Part shown: piece after piece, positions 36,197 through 46,708 of the stretch
How the letters are laid out: each line of letters begins with the position of its first letter
Numbering within the stretch: the first letter of the stretch is position 1
Source: Methyloligella sp.
GTDB lineage: Bacteria; Pseudomonadota; Alphaproteobacteria; Rhizobiales; HXMU1428-3
Assembly: GCA_021604645.1 (NCBI GenBank)
Contig: BQJJ01000003.1
Span: 332,801-396,800 of the forward strand
Direction of reading: 5' to 3'
DNA: 64,000 nucleotides
Notes under the pieces: model-generated
The model's database searches: none
Seen by the model: the letters and a program-made list of their open reading frames with translations, nothing else
Told to the model about the DNA's origin: nothing
Made by a program: the position numbers and the translations under genes

Positions 36197-37804
36197 TTAC
36201 ATACGGAACATGCCAAAGCGGGTTTCTTCCACTGGCGCATTCAAACAAGTTTTTAAAGACAGAGAGACCACGTCGCGCGTTTTTCTCGGATCGATAATGC
36301 CGTCATCCCATAAACGGGCTGAGGCATAAAAGGGGTGACTTTGCGTTTCAAATTGCTCTAATACAGGGCGCTTGAATTCAGCTTCTTCTTCTTCACTCCA
36401 CTCACCGCCACGGCGTTCAATTCCTGCACGCTTTACAGTTGCCAAAACGCCAGCGGCTTGTGGCCCGCCCATAACTGAAATTCGCGCATTTGGCCACATC
36501 CAGAGAAAACGCGGCCCAAAAGCGCGGCCGCACATGCCGTAGTTGCCAGCGCCAAAAGAACCACCGACTATGACTGTGATTTTAGGAACAGCTGCTGTTG
36601 AGACGGCGGTTACTAGTTTTGCGCCATCTTTGGCGATGCCGCCAGCTTCATATTTTTGCCCGACCATAAAGCCTGTGATGTTTTGCAAAAACAAAAGTGG
36701 AGTTTTGCGCTGACAGCAAAGCTGTATGAAGTGAGCCCCTTTCGTTGAACTTTCAGAAAAAAGTACACCGTTGTTCGCAATGATGCCCACTGGCATGCCG
36801 TCAATATGAGCAAAGCCACAGACTAATGTTGAGCCATAGTTTGCTTTAAATTCTTCAAATTCTGACCCATCGACTAACCGCGCGATGAGCTCTCTGGCGT
36901 CGTAAGGTGTTTTGGCGTCAGCGGGGACAACGCCCATAACTGAGGCTGGATCATAGTTTGGAGCTTTGGGTGTTTTTAGCTTTATATTTGGTGTTGAAAT
37001 ACTGCCTAAATTGCCGATAATTTCGCGCCCTAAAGCCAGTGCATGAGTATCATCTTCGGCCATATAATCTGCAACACCTGAGAGACGTGTGTGTGTGTCA
37101 GCGCCGCCAAGAGTTTCAGCGTCAACGATTTCCCCAGTTGCTTCTTTCACCAGCGGCGGGCCGGCTAGAAAGATAGTCCCTTGTTCTTTCACGATAATTG
37201 TTTGATCGCACATGGCTGGCACATAGGCTCCACCAGCTGTGCAAGGCCCCATTACAATGGCAATTTGAGGAATGCCTTTGGCGCTCATATGAGCTTGATT
37301 ATAAAAAATCCGTCCGAAATGGTCTTTATCTGGAAAAACTTCATCTTGATTGGGTAGATTTGCACCGCCTGAATCAACCAAGTAAATACAGGGTAGATTA
37401 TTTTCAGCGGCAATCTCCTGACCGCGCAGATGTTTCTTAACACTCAGAGGAAAATATGTGCCGCCCTTTACGGTTGCGTCATTGCAGACGATCATGCAAT
37501 CACGTCCCATTACGCGGCCAACACCAGCAATAGAGCCAGCACCTGGAATGTCATCTTTATAAACATCTTTTGCGGCAAAGAGCCCGACTTCGAGAAAAGG
37601 TGAGCCTGGGTCCAAAAGGCCAGCGATGCGATCTCTTGGCAAAAGTTTACCGCGTTTCACATGTCGCTCACGAGATGCCTCTGAGCCCCCTTGCATAATG
37701 CGGGTTGCTTCTGTTGCCACCACTTGCAAGTGAGCGTCCATGGCTTTTTTATTTTCCATAAAGCTCGGAGATTGCTCTGATATTTTTGATTGAAGTATTG
37801 CCAT
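36197..37804 (-). CDS. liuB: Methylcrotonyl-CoA carboxylase beta (carboxyltransferase) subunit
   Basis: A 535-residue carboxyltransferase of the crotonase superfamily. Typical stretches are [40 protein letters not shown], and [20 protein letters not shown] in the C-terminal half. The frame is open to 37852, but the ATG at 37804 has GAGG five bases upstream and the residue context MAILQSKI fits other MCC beta starts. It lies between isovaleryl-CoA dehydrogenase and the alpha subunit, matching pathway order. Confidence 0.93.
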   Translation of the reverse strand: MAILQSKISEQSPSFMENKKAMDAHLQVVATEATRIMQGGSEASRERHVKRGKLLPRDRIAGLLDPGSPFLEVGLFAAKDVYKDDIPGAGSIAGVGRVMGRDCMIVCNDATVKGGTYFPLSVKKHLRGQEIAAENNLPCIYLVDSGGANLPNQDEVFPDKDHFGRIFYNQAHMSAKGIPQIAIVMGPCTAGGAYVPAMCDQTIIVKEQGTIFLAGPPLVKEATGEIVDAETLGGADTHTRLSGVADYMAEDDTHALALGREIIGNLGSISTPNIKLKTPKAPNYDPASVMGVVPADAKTPYDARELIARLVDGSEFEEFKANYGSTLVCGFAHIDGMPVGIIANNGVLFSESSTKGAHFIQLCCQRKTPLLFLQNITGFMVGQKYEAGGIAKDGAKLVTAVSTAAVPKITVIVGGSFGAGNYGMCGRAFGPRFLWMWPNARISVMGGPQAAGVLATVKRAGIERRGGEWSEEEEAEFKRPVLEQFETQSHPFYASARLWDDGIIDPRKTRDVVSLSLKTCLNAPVEETRFGMFRM

Positions 37805-37871
37805 TTGATCCTCATATTTTTCGCTCCTCCTTTTTGACAGGACGAACAGCACGTATCATCGATCGTGTTTG

Positions 37872-39035
37872 TTATTTGGTTTCTTCAAACAATTCACGGC
37901 CGATGAGCATGCGACGAATTTCAGATGTGCCTGCACCAATTTCATAGAGCTTGGCATCCCGCAGCAAACGTCCCGTTGGATATTCGTTGATGTAACCATT
38001 TCCGCCCAAACACTGGATTGCTTCTAGCGCCATTTGGGTTCCTTTTTCAGCTGCATAAAGAATACAACCGGCTGCATCTTTTCGGCTTACTTTGCCATTG
38101 TCTGCGGCTCTTGCTGCAGAATAAACGTATGAACGGCAGGCATTCATGGTTGTGTACATGTCTGCGATTTTGCCTTGCATGAGTTGGAATGTGCCAATGG
38201 GTTTACCGAACTGCTCTCTTTCGTGAATATATGGCACGACGATATCCATAGCGGCGGCCATGATGCCAAGGGGGCCAGCTGCTAAAACTAAGCGTTCATA
38301 ATCAAGGCCAGACATGAGAACATTTACGCCCTTGCCTTCCTCACCGAGGATGTTTTCAAAAGGAACTTCGCAATCTTCAAAGACAAGCTCGCAGGTGTTC
38401 GAGCCACGCATACCGAGTTTGTCTAACTTTTGCGCGGTTGAGAAACCAACCATATCTTTTTCAATGATGAAGGCTGTGATGCCCTTAGGGCCCGCATCTG
38501 GGTCTGTTTTTGCGTAGACAACGAGCGTTGTCGCATCAGGGCCATTTGTGATCCACATTTTATTGCCATTCAAAAGAAAACCTGAATTTCTTTTTTCTGC
38601 TTTTAGTTTCATGGAAACAACGTCTGACCCAGCGCCAGGCTCTGACATAGCTAATGCGCCCACATGTTCACCCGTGATGAGTTTGGGTAGGTATTTTTGG
38701 TGCTGCTCTGGTGTGCCATTGCGTTGAATTTGGTTGATGCAGAGATTTGAATGGGCACCATAAGACAGACCCACTGAGGCAGAAGCACGACTAATTTCTT
38801 CAATTGCAATGCAATGAGCTAGATAGCCCATATCAACACCGCCATTTTCTTCTGGAATTGTAATTCCGTGGAGTCCTAACTCGCCCATTTTTTCCCACAG
38901 ATCATTAGGAAACACATTTGTTTCATCAATGGAAGCGGCACGTGGTGCTATTTCTTCCTGTGCGAAACGGCGCACTGTATCTCGCAGGGCTTCAATATCT
39001 TCTCCAAGATCAAAATCCATTACAGCATCAAACAT
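37872..39035 (-). CDS. liuA: Isovaleryl-CoA dehydrogenase
   Basis: A 387-residue FAD acyl-CoA dehydrogenase that oxidises isovaleryl-CoA to 3-methylcrotonyl-CoA. The catalytic Glu is at the isovaleryl-specific place, Glu247 in [10 protein letters not shown], while the usual C-terminal Glu site reads [10 protein letters not shown]. This is a specific mark of isovaleryl-CoA dehydrogenase. FAD-binding motifs [13 protein letters not shown] and MWITNG are present. It follows the TetR gene by 26 bases. Electrons should go to ETF, not encoded here. Confidence 0.94.
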   Translation of the reverse strand: MFDAVMDFDLGEDIEALRDTVRRFAQEEIAPRAASIDETNVFPNDLWEKMGELGLHGITIPEENGGVDMGYLAHCIAIEEISRASASVGLSYGAHSNLCINQIQRNGTPEQHQKYLPKLITGEHVGALAMSEPGAGSDVVSMKLKAEKRNSGFLLNGNKMWITNGPDATTLVVYAKTDPDAGPKGITAFIIEKDMVGFSTAQKLDKLGMRGSNTCELVFEDCEVPFENILGEEGKGVNVLMSGLDYERLVLAAGPLGIMAAAMDIVVPYIHEREQFGKPIGTFQLMQGKIADMYTTMNACRSYVYSAARAADNGKVSRKDAAGCILYAAEKGTQMALEAIQCLGGNGYINEYPTGRLLRDAKLYEIGAGTSEIRRMLIGRELFEETK

Positions 39036-39061
39036 TTTAAACTCTCCTCCCGAGCGTGTAC

Positions 39062-39661
39062 TTACTCTCTCTCGCAGCCAACGCTACGCAGAACCATATT
39101 GACGTAGATATCTTCGATTTTCTTTTGTGATAAACGGCCGCCTGAGCGGTACCAGGTGTTAATTCCTGTTAGCATGGCCAATGTCGCCATTGCTGTGACG
39201 TGAGCATCTTCAACTTTAAAGCTGTTTTCCTTGATGCCTTTGGCAATGATTTTTTTTAGCTCGTCTTCATATTGACGGCGCAGCTCTTCGATCAATTTAA
39301 ACTCATCCGGCTCGAGTGAGCGCAATTCCATGTATGCAATGAAGACTTCATCTGGTCTTTTGATATTGTAGCGAATGTGAAATCTCGCGAAGCGCTCCAG
39401 AGCCTCAATAGCCGGCAGCTCTGTTTGGCTTTCTTTAACCCATGCTTGTAATAGGGCTTCAAGATGCTTCTGCATAATATCAAGCAGTAAAGCTTGTTTT
39501 GTTGGATGGTATTGATAGAGCGCGCCTGGTTGTACGCCGACCGCATCAGCGATCATGCGCATTGAGACCGCTGCAAAGCCGTGACGTGCAATTAGCTCCA
39601 GACTATGTTTGTGAATAGCTTTTGCCGTTGCTTTCCCATTTGACCCAGCCAAACGTGCCAA
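39062..39661 (-). CDS. TetR-family regulator of the leucine operon
   Basis: A 199-residue repressor. The N-terminal helix-turn-helix covers [20 protein letters not shown] and [13 protein letters not shown] (about residues 20-65). The C-terminal ligand-binding domain belongs to the type found with acyl-CoA-responsive regulators. It is the first gene of the leftward leucine operon and sits 34 bases from a 32-base palindrome, so it likely represses itself and the operon, with an acyl-CoA as inducer. Confidence 0.88.
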   Translation of the reverse strand: MARLAGSNGKATAKAIHKHSLELIARHGFAAVSMRMIADAVGVQPGALYQYHPTKQALLLDIMQKHLEALLQAWVKESQTELPAIEALERFARFHIRYNIKRPDEVFIAYMELRSLEPDEFKLIEELRRQYEDELKKIIAKGIKENSFKVEDAHVTAMATLAMLTGINTWYRSGGRLSQKKIEDIYVNMVLRSVGCERE

Positions 39662-39694
39662 AGCAATTCCTCCTCAATATCATCATTATTTTTA

Positions 39695-39726
39695 TTAATT
39701 AATTGAATGTACGTTCATTTAATTAA
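39695..39726. promoter_or_regulatory. 32-base palindromic operator upstream of TetR gene
   Basis: Two TTAATTAA arms flank TTGAATGT and ACGTTCAT, centred exactly on GTAC. Fourteen of sixteen base pairs match. The position upstream of tetR is that of an autorepressor operator; the core GAAyGT-ACrTTC is the likely contact sequence. Confidence 0.75.
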
Positions 39727-39916
39727 TAGGTAAAAAGGTATGCATGTCAAGGAAAGATTGTTTTTAATTTGAGGGACTGTCATGTGGCTCTGAGCGAAAT
39801 ATGGGATTTAAAATGGAATTTTTTCTCACGGAGACACTACTTCCCTGAGCTCCACCAAAACTTAAACGATTGATTTTAATTAGTTTATTTTTATTTTTTA
39901 GGAAGTAGCAGCCTGT

Positions 39917-40810
39917 TTATTTTGGCATTGATTTTAAAACGGCCCTCATGCCTTCTATTATGGCTTTTGAGCACACTCTTACCCGCTCTAATTGAGCGTA
40001 ATCTTCATGTACAATGTACCAAAACGAGCGTTTAAAGGATATTTCATCTGGCAGTACCTTGACCAAATTCTCATGCGGCGCGGTCATAAAATCTGGCAAA
40101 ATACCCACACCGGCACCATTTAACAGAGCCCTTAATTGCACATGGATGCTCGTGCTGGTGAGGTGAGGGTTAAAGGATCCATCGACAAGGGGGATATAGT
40201 CGAGTTCATCATCAAAGATCATATCTGAGATATAACCAACCCCTCGGACTTTGATAAGGTCTGAGACTTTTTTTATCTTTTTTTGTTGGCTTAGATAGGC
40301 TTTTGATCCATTGAGGTGTAATCTGTAATCAGCAATTTTTTGCACACGTACACGCCCTTTTTGTGGCTTTGAAACTGCGATGACAAAATCTGCCTCTCTT
40401 TTTGAAAGAGAAAACTTTTGCGGTAAGGCAACCATTTGCATTTCCAGTTTGGGGTATGTCTCACACAATTTTTGCGCTACTTCGACGACAATCTGTGAAG
40501 CTGCCCCTTCGGGGACACCCACACGAACAGGGCCAGAGAGTTTTTCCATTTGACCGCCAAATGTATCTTCTGCAACTAAGGCTTCACTTTCAATACGTTC
40601 CGCAAAAGGAATTAAATCACCGCCAGCTCTTGTGAGACTATAGCCGGTTGGGGCACGATCAAAGAGAACGATATTCAACGCCTCTTCTAAAGATTTTATA
40701 CGTCGCGCTACTGTTGCATGATCAACACCTAATTGCCGACCAGCTACACTTAGCCGGCCGGAGCGTGCAACAGCTAGAAAGAAACGGTAATCATTCCAAT
40801 TTAGTGACAT
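39917..40810 (-). CDS. LysR-family regulator, divergent from mmsA operon
   Basis: A 297-residue LysR regulator. The helix-turn-helix is LSVAGRQLGVDHATVARRIK (about residues 19-38). The effector domain follows from about residue 90. It belongs to the ArgP/TrpI-like type with a Trp-Asn-Asp-Tyr start (LNWNDYRFFLAVARSG). It is divergent from mmsA with 314 bases between, a classic arrangement for control of the valine/isoleucine operon, and lies upstream of the TetR gene on the same strand. Confidence 0.87.
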   Translation of the reverse strand: MSLNWNDYRFFLAVARSGRLSVAGRQLGVDHATVARRIKSLEEALNIVLFDRAPTGYSLTRAGGDLIPFAERIESEALVAEDTFGGQMEKLSGPVRVGVPEGAASQIVVEVAQKLCETYPKLEMQMVALPQKFSLSKREADFVIAVSKPQKGRVRVQKIADYRLHLNGSKAYLSQQKKIKKVSDLIKVRGVGYISDMIFDDELDYIPLVDGSFNPHLTSTSIHVQLRALLNGAGVGILPDFMTAPHENLVKVLPDEISFKRSFWYIVHEDYAQLERVRVCSKAIIEGMRAVLKSMPK

Positions 40811-41124
40811 TAAACTCGTTTTCTCCTTGTTAACCTTATAGTTTTTTTTGTGACTTCAGAGCTAGGACTTGCTTGCTATTTAGGTATTCGTGCCACTTTA
40901 GCACGTTAAAACCTTCCTGTGAAATTTTGCACAACTGATAGCGTATTCTAAGCACTTTCGCTCATGCCAATCTATTTGTACACTTAAGTCTAATCACAAT
41001 CAGACCGGTAACAAATGTTATTTAATTAAATCAATTGATTACTCCTTTACCACCTGCCGGTTTGACTAGATTTTAAAAAAACACTTGATCCACATTGTTT
41101 AAAACGAGATGAAAGACTGTCCTT
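40811..41124. promoter_or_regulatory. Divergent regulatory region lysR / mmsA
   Basis: The 314-base gap contains two inverted repeats suited to LysR binding: CGTGC-N7-GCACG at 40889-40905 and the imperfect TGTG...CACA palindrome at 40918-40933. A perfect ATTTAATTAAAT palindrome lies near 41020. Promoters for both directions are expected; none is obvious by eye. Confidence 0.5.
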
Positions 41125-42627
41125 ATGGTAACTGAAATTGGAAATCTGATTGGCGGGAAACAAGTTCCCAGCACCTCAAACCGAACTGGTGATGTTTTTA
41201 ACCCGGCAACAGGTGAAGTCATTGCCAAGGTTGCTCTTTCTAGCGCACCTGAATTGGCTGAAGCTGTTGAAAATGCAAAAAAAGCGCAACCAGCTTGGGC
41301 GGCTACAAACCCGCAAAAACGTGCGCGCGTTATCATGAAATTTGTTGAATTGCTTAATCGCGACATGGACAAGCTTGCTGAAGCTTTGTCACGCGAGCAC
41401 GGTAAAACAATGCCAGATGCGAAGGGAGATGTTATTCGCGGCCTTGAAGTTGCTGAGTTTTGCATAGGTGCGCCGCATTTACTTAAAGGTGAATTTACTG
41501 AAGGCGCAGGCCCCAATATTGATATTTATTCAATGCGCCAACCTCTTGGTGTTGTAGCTGGTATCACACCTTTTAATTTCCCAGCCATGATCCCAATGTG
41601 GAAGTTTTGCCCGGCGATTGCTGCTGGTAATGCGTTCATTTTGAAACCATCTGAACGCAACCCCACTGTGCCGATCATGCTTGCTGAGCTGATGCTTGAA
41701 GCTGGATTGCCTGAAGGCATTTTGAATGTAGTCAATGGCGATAAAGAAGTTGTTGATGCACTTCTTGATCATCAGGATGTTACGGCCATTGGCTTTGTTG
41801 GTTCCACCCCTATTGCTGAATATATATACACAAGAGGCTGTGCCAATGGTAAGCGCGTACAATGTTTTGGTAGCGCGAAAAACCATATGATCATTATGCC
41901 AGATGCTGACCTTGACCAAACTGCCGATGCACTCATTGGCGCTGGTTATGGCGCTGCTGGTGAGCGCTGCATGGCAATTTCTGTGGCTGTGGCCGTTGGT
42001 GAGAAAACGGGTGATGAGCTTATTGCTAAATTGAAACCACGTGTCGAAGCCCTTAAAATTGCCCCTTATACAGATGGTGATGATGCTGACTTTGGTCCGC
42101 TGATTACAAAAGCTGCACGTGATCGTGTACTTGGTCTTGTTAATTCTGGTGTTGAACAAGGGGCTGATTTGGTTGTCGATGGCCGTGACTTTAGTATGCA
42201 GGGTTATGAGAATGGCAATTTCATTGGCGGTTGTCTATTTGACAATGTCACCACTGATATGGACATTTACAAAGAAGAAATTTTCGGCCCCGTCCTTAAT
42301 GTTATGCGTGCTGATACTTATGAAGATGGCATTCGCCTTCCTATGGAAAATGAATTTGGTAATGGTGTTTCTATCTACACGCGTGATGGAGATACAGCGC
42401 GTGATTTCGCATCACGCATTAATGTTGGCATGGTAGGTGTGAATGTTCCAATTCCTGTGCCGCTTGCTTATTACACATTTGGCGGATGGAAAAAATCTGG
42501 ATTTGGCGATTTGAACCAGCATGGCCCAGATGCCTTCCGTTTCTATACCAAAACCAAAACGGTTACCTCTCGTTGGCCATCAGGCATCAAAGAAGGTGCT
42601 GAGTTTGTTATTCCAACTATGGACTAA
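41125..42627 (+). CDS. mmsA: CoA-acylating methylmalonate-semialdehyde dehydrogenase
   Basis: Oxidises methylmalonate semialdehyde to propionyl-CoA, the last step of valine degradation. A 500-residue aldehyde dehydrogenase with catalytic Cys282 in GAAGERCMAIS, TPFNFPAMIPMWKFCPA in the cofactor region and RVQCFGSAKNHMIIMPDAD, the MmsA-type stretch (others usually read Leu-Gly-Gly where Cys-Phe-Gly-Ser stands here). The start at 41125 is an ATG preceded by a weak ribosome site. It is the first gene of the rightward valine/isoleucine operon. Confidence 0.94.
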   Translation: MVTEIGNLIGGKQVPSTSNRTGDVFNPATGEVIAKVALSSAPELAEAVENAKKAQPAWAATNPQKRARVIMKFVELLNRDMDKLAEALSREHGKTMPDAKGDVIRGLEVAEFCIGAPHLLKGEFTEGAGPNIDIYSMRQPLGVVAGITPFNFPAMIPMWKFCPAIAAGNAFILKPSERNPTVPIMLAELMLEAGLPEGILNVVNGDKEVVDALLDHQDVTAIGFVGSTPIAEYIYTRGCANGKRVQCFGSAKNHMIIMPDADLDQTADALIGAGYGAAGERCMAISVAVAVGEKTGDELIAKLKPRVEALKIAPYTDGDDADFGPLITKAARDRVLGLVNSGVEQGADLVVDGRDFSMQGYENGNFIGGCLFDNVTTDMDIYKEEIFGPVLNVMRADTYEDGIRLPMENEFGNGVSIYTRDGDTARDFASRINVGMVGVNVPIPVPLAYYTFGGWKKSGFGDLNQHGPDAFRFYTKTKTVTSRWPSGIKEGAEFVIPTMD

Positions 42628-42645
42628 CCTCTCCCCACAATTAGT

Positions 42646-42695
42646 TACCCCTTGGCTCTGTTTCTTTCTCCTATAACTCTCAAAGCCAAGGGGTA
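42646..42695 (+). promoter_or_regulatory. Intercistronic hairpin after mmsA
   Basis: Perfect 12-base arms TACCCCTTGGCT and AGCCAAGGGGTA enclose 26 bases between mmsA and the acyl-CoA dehydrogenase gene. No T-run follows, so it is more likely an mRNA-stabilising or processing hairpin than a terminator. Confidence 0.7.
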
Positions 42696-42733
42696 GCGCT
42701 TATCTAAACATTCAAACGAGCAGGCATGCAGAT

Positions 42734-43885
42734 ATGAATAATTTTGATTTAAATGAAGAACAGTTAGCCATTCAAGAGATGGCGCTAAGTTTTGCGGCGG
42801 ACAAGATGGCCCCCCATGCTGTGCAATGGGATGCAGACAAACACTTTCCTGTTGATGTGATTAAAGAGGTTGCTCCTCTTGGCATGGCTGGAATTTATGT
42901 CAATGAGGATGTTGGTGGCTCTGGTCTCGGCCGTCTTGATGCAGCGATTATTTTCGAAGCCTTAGCAACCGGCTGTCCTTCGACTTCAGCTTTTATCTCT
43001 ATTCATAATATGACTGCCTGGATGATTGATAAATTTGGCTCTGAAGAACAAAGACAAAGGTGGGTTCCAGATCTTTGCTCAATGAATACAATTGGGGCCT
43101 ATTGTTTAACTGAACCTGGTGCTGGCTCAGATGCAGCTGCTTTAAAAACACGAGCTGTTCGTGATGGAGATCATTATGTTCTTAATGGCCAGAAACAGTT
43201 TATTTCAGGCTCAGGAGCTGCTGGTGTTTACATCGTAATGGTGCGAACCGGTGATGATGGACCAAACGGCATTTCAGCATTAATCGTTCCTGAAGATACT
43301 CCTGGTTTAAGCTTTGGCCCTAACGAGCATAAAATGGGGTGGAATGTCCAACCAACGTGCGCCATGATTTTTGAAGATGCGCGTGTACCTGTAGAGAATT
43401 TAATGGGAGCAGAAGGTGAAGGCTTTAAATTTGCCATGGCTGGTCTTGATGGTGGACGGCTCAACATTGGCGCTTGTTCATTAGGCGGGGCTCAATTTGC
43501 CTTTGACAAAGCGCTTACTTATATAGATGAACGCGAAGCTTTTGGTAAAAAACTAAATGAATTCCAGGGCTTACAGTTCCGCATCGCTGAAATGAAAATG
43601 AATTTAGAGGCGGCAAGAACGCTTCTTTACAAAGCGGCTTGTAAACTTGACCAGAAGACCCACGATGCAACTATGTGGTGTTCTATGGCAAAAGCACGGG
43701 CAACAGAGACCGGTTTTGAAGTTGCTGACCAGGCGCTACAACTCCATGGTGGGTATGGGTATTTATCGGAGTATGGCATTGAAAAAATCGTTCGTGACTT
43801 GCGGGTTCATCGCATCCTTGAAGGCACAAATGAAATCATGCGCCTGATCATTTCTCGTCAACTCATTAAAGAGGCTCGCTCATGA
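42734..43885 (+). CDS. Acyl-CoA dehydrogenase (isobutyryl-/2-methylbutyryl-CoA type)
   Basis: A 383-residue flavoenzyme. The catalytic Glu is at the common C-terminal site, Glu363 in RILEGTNEIMR; FAD-site motifs are AYCLTEPGAGSDAA and QKQFISGSGAAG. Its place between mmsA and 3-hydroxyisobutyryl-CoA hydrolase points to isobutyryl-CoA (valine) as substrate, possibly with 2-methylbutyryl-CoA (isoleucine). It overlaps the next gene by four bases (ATGA). ETF is the expected acceptor. Confidence 0.9.
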   Translation: MNNFDLNEEQLAIQEMALSFAADKMAPHAVQWDADKHFPVDVIKEVAPLGMAGIYVNEDVGGSGLGRLDAAIIFEALATGCPSTSAFISIHNMTAWMIDKFGSEEQRQRWVPDLCSMNTIGAYCLTEPGAGSDAAALKTRAVRDGDHYVLNGQKQFISGSGAAGVYIVMVRTGDDGPNGISALIVPEDTPGLSFGPNEHKMGWNVQPTCAMIFEDARVPVENLMGAEGEGFKFAMAGLDGGRLNIGACSLGGAQFAFDKALTYIDEREAFGKKLNEFQGLQFRIAEMKMNLEAARTLLYKAACKLDQKTHDATMWCSMAKARATETGFEVADQALQLHGGYGYLSEYGIEKIVRDLRVHRILEGTNEIMRLIISRQLIKEARS

Positions 43886-44979
43886 GTGACACAGGTATGA
43901 ACAATACTGACGTGAAAAATACTGTGATGAGCAATGAGGACGATCTTATAATTTCTCAAGACGGCGCTATTGGCAGGTTTCACTTAAACAGACCAGCTGC
44001 TCTTAACGCGCTCACAGCTCCAATGGCCTATAAAATGAAAGACCAGCTCTATGCTTGGGCCGTTGATGACAGCATAAAAGCCATACTCGTTGATGCTGAG
44101 GGTGACCGTGCCTTTTGCGCGGGGGGCGACATTCGTGACCTCTATGAAAATGGCAAAAAGGACCCGCAGCCTGGTCGTGACTTTTGGCGTGAAGAATATA
44201 AGTTAAACGCTCTTATTCACAATTTTCCAAAACCATATATCGCCTTCATGAATGGCATCGTGATGGGCGGCGGCGTTGGCATCTCCTCGCATGGGTCGCA
44301 CAGAATAGTCACTGAAAACACGATGCTTGCTATGCCTGAAACGGGCATTGGCTTTTTGCCTGATGTTGGAGGCACCTATATTCTCTCTCGATCACCTGGT
44401 TTGTCAGGGCTTTATCTTGGCATGACTGGAGCGCGGATGAATGCAGCGGACGCCATTTTTGCTGGTTTTGCGGATCATTTTATTCCTTCAGATAATCTTC
44501 CTCTTTTAACTGAGAAACTAATCGATGGTGCGAATTTAGATGCAGCTATTGCAGAATTCGCAACCAATGCGCCCGATGGAGTATTAATCGGTTTGCAGGC
44601 AGACATTTCAGAGGCATTTTCTGGTGAGACAGCTTTGGAATGTACACAGAAGATTACTGCCATGGCTGAAGATGGAAATGAATGGGCAGCGAAAACATTA
44701 AAGCTCTTAAGGCGTCATTCACCCATTGCAATTTCAGCTGCCTTTACTGCAATTTCACAAGCTCGTTCGTTTGACACAATTGAGCAATGTTTAAATGTAG
44801 AATACAGATTTGCACATCGTGCTCTCTTAGGCACAGAATTTTATGAAGGGGTGAAAGCTATTATTATTGATAAAAACCACACCCCTCAATGGCAACCTCC
44901 TACCTTAGAGGATGTTACAGCTGACCATCTTGATGCTTTGTTCGCCCCTCTTGGTACTGAGGAATGGCTGAGCAGCTAA
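43882..44979 (+). CDS. 3-hydroxyisobutyryl-CoA hydrolase
   Basis: A 365-residue crotonase-fold thioesterase that frees 3-hydroxyisobutyrate from CoA in valine catabolism. HIBCH-type motifs: AFCAGGDIRDLYENG, NGIVMGGGVGISSHG and MPETGIGFLPDVGGTY. The C-terminal region (LRRHSPIAISAAFTAI) is longer than in hydratases, as expected for the hydrolase. Its start overlaps the acyl-CoA dehydrogenase stop. An internal Met near residue 15 (MSNEDDL) is a possible alternative start. Confidence 0.92.
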   Translation: MSDTGMNNTDVKNTVMSNEDDLIISQDGAIGRFHLNRPAALNALTAPMAYKMKDQLYAWAVDDSIKAILVDAEGDRAFCAGGDIRDLYENGKKDPQPGRDFWREEYKLNALIHNFPKPYIAFMNGIVMGGGVGISSHGSHRIVTENTMLAMPETGIGFLPDVGGTYILSRSPGLSGLYLGMTGARMNAADAIFAGFADHFIPSDNLPLLTEKLIDGANLDAAIAEFATNAPDGVLIGLQADISEAFSGETALECTQKITAMAEDGNEWAAKTLKLLRRHSPIAISAAFTAISQARSFDTIEQCLNVEYRFAHRALLGTEFYEGVKAIIIDKNHTPQWQPPTLEDVTADHLDALFAPLGTEEWLSS

Positions 44980-45024
44980 AATACTTAAAGAAACAATTTA
45001 AAAGACTTTGTTTGGGAGGATGAA

Positions 45025-45903
45025 ATGGCAAAAATCAGTTTTATTGGCTTAGGTAATATGGGTTTACCTATGGCACAGAACCTCGCCAAAGCTGGGCATG
45101 ATGTTATTGGATTTGATGCATTACCTGCTGCCAGGGAGGCAGCGACTTCAGCTGGACTTACAATTGGTGAAAGCAATACACAGGTTGCAGAGACAGCAGA
45201 GATCATCATATTGATGCTGCCCAACGGGCAGATTGTTCAAGATGTAGCAAAAGAGGTTTTAACCACACTTTCAAAAGGAAGCTTGCTCATTGATTGCTCG
45301 ACCATTGATGTGAGCTCAGCTAAAGCTTTACACGAAATGGCAAAGACTGCCGACGTACATAGCCTGGACGCCCCGGTATCTGGTGGTATTGGAGGGGCTG
45401 CTGGCGGCACACTTACGTTTATGGTTGGTGGCTCCACTGAGGCTTTTGAAATTGGTGCTCCTTATTTTGAGATTATGGGACAAAAGGCTGTTCACTGCGG
45501 TGATGGCGGCTCGGGTCAATCAGCTAAGATTTGTAACAACATGATGCTGGGCATTTCAATGATTGCCACGTGCGAAGCCTTTGCAATGGCTGAAAAACTC
45601 GGACTTTCGCAATCAGCTTTGTTTGATGTTGTTTCAACCTCTTCTGGCTCGTGCTGGTCAGTAAATACTTATTGCCCTGTTCCTGGAGTTGGCCCACAGT
45701 CTCCTGCTGACAATGATTATAAGGCTGGCTTTGCTGCCGCATTGATGCTGAAAGATATGGACCTTTCCCAACAAGCTGCTGGCTCTGTTGAAGCTGCAAC
45801 GCCGCTTGGGGAACATGCAACGCGTCTTTACAAGCAAATGGTTGAGGATGGCCAAGGCGGAGCTGATTTTTCTGCCATTATTCATCATTTAGATAAGAAG
45901 TAA
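45025..45903 (+). CDS. mmsB: 3-hydroxyisobutyrate dehydrogenase
   Basis: A 292-residue NAD-dependent beta-hydroxyacid dehydrogenase. The Rossmann start is KISFIGLGNMGLPMAQNL, the substrate motif is DAPVSGGIGGAAGGTL, and the catalytic Lys region is GSGQSAKICNNMML. It oxidises 3-hydroxyisobutyrate to methylmalonate semialdehyde, the MmsA substrate. It has a GGGAGG ribosome site and lies third after mmsA in the operon. Confidence 0.94.
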   Translation: MAKISFIGLGNMGLPMAQNLAKAGHDVIGFDALPAAREAATSAGLTIGESNTQVAETAEIIILMLPNGQIVQDVAKEVLTTLSKGSLLIDCSTIDVSSAKALHEMAKTADVHSLDAPVSGGIGGAAGGTLTFMVGGSTEAFEIGAPYFEIMGQKAVHCGDGGSGQSAKICNNMMLGISMIATCEAFAMAEKLGLSQSALFDVVSTSSGSCWSVNTYCPVPGVGPQSPADNDYKAGFAAALMLKDMDLSQQAAGSVEAATPLGEHATRLYKQMVEDGQGGADFSAIIHHLDKK

Positions 45904-45926
45904 TTTCATACGATTGGAGCATAATC

Positions 45927-46697
45927 ATGAGCACAACAGTCACATTTGAAAAAAAGGGCCGCGTTGCTTTATTAACGTTAAACCGCCCAGAAGCTTTGAA
46001 TGCCTTAAACTCTGAATTACTTGAAACTTTAATGGGCCATATTAATACTTTGGCGGATGACCCAGATACGGGCTGTATTGTTATTGCTGGTTCTGACCGG
46101 GCGTTTGCAGCCGGAGCTGACATTAAAGAAATGTCCTCCAAGTCTTACATTGAAATGCTCATGACGGACCATTTTGGACGGCATAATGCAATGGAGCGTT
46201 GCCGTGTTCCGATTATCGCTGCTGTCTCTGGGTTTGCCTTAGGGGGTGGCTGCGAGCTTGCCATGATGTGTGATTTTATTCTTGCCTCTGATTCTGCCAA
46301 ATTTGGCCAACCGGAAATTAAACTTGGCGTCATTCCTGGTATGGGTGGTTCTCAACGTTTAACCCGCGCTGTTGGTAAATCCAAAGCGATGGATATGATC
46401 TTAACCGGCCGGATGATGGATGTTGATGAAGCAGAACGTGCTGGGCTTGTTTCTCGCATCATTCCTGTGGATGAACTTCTAGATGAAGCTTTGAAAACAG
46501 CAGAGACTATTGCTGATTTTTCTCGCCCCTCTGTTTTTGCAGCCAAAGAAACTGTTGACCGGGCCTTTGAGACGACCCTTCAAGAAGGGCTTCATTATGA
46601 GCAACGTGTGTTTTATCCGCTTTTCTCAACTGAAGACCAAAAAGAAGGAATGGAAGCGTTTAGTGAAAAGCGTGCTCCAAATTTCAAACATAAATAG
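45927..46697 (+). CDS. Enoyl-CoA hydratase (valine/isoleucine operon)
   Basis: A 256-residue crotonase of the mitochondrial short-chain hydratase type. Motifs: RPEALNALNSELL, AFAAGADIKEM, FALGGGCELAMMCD and PEIKLGVIPGMGGSQRL, including both catalytic Glu positions. It should hydrate methacrylyl-CoA (valine) and tiglyl-CoA (isoleucine). It sits between mmsB and the thiolase gene. Confidence 0.9.
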   Translation: MSTTVTFEKKGRVALLTLNRPEALNALNSELLETLMGHINTLADDPDTGCIVIAGSDRAFAAGADIKEMSSKSYIEMLMTDHFGRHNAMERCRVPIIAAVSGFALGGGCELAMMCDFILASDSAKFGQPEIKLGVIPGMGGSQRLTRAVGKSKAMDMILTGRMMDVDEAERAGLVSRIIPVDELLDEALKTAETIADFSRPSVFAAKETVDRAFETTLQEGLHYEQRVFYPLFSTEDQKEGMEAFSEKRAPNFKHK

Positions 46698-46708
46698 GAA
46701 GCTAACCC

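Noticed and set aside
41530..42159. 209-codon leftward frame inside mmsA
   Set aside because: Fully antisense to a clear aldehyde dehydrogenase with all motifs; it is a codon-bias shadow.
42646..42695. Hairpin after mmsA as an operon-ending terminator
   Set aside because: No T-run follows and the next gene completes the same pathway on the same strand.
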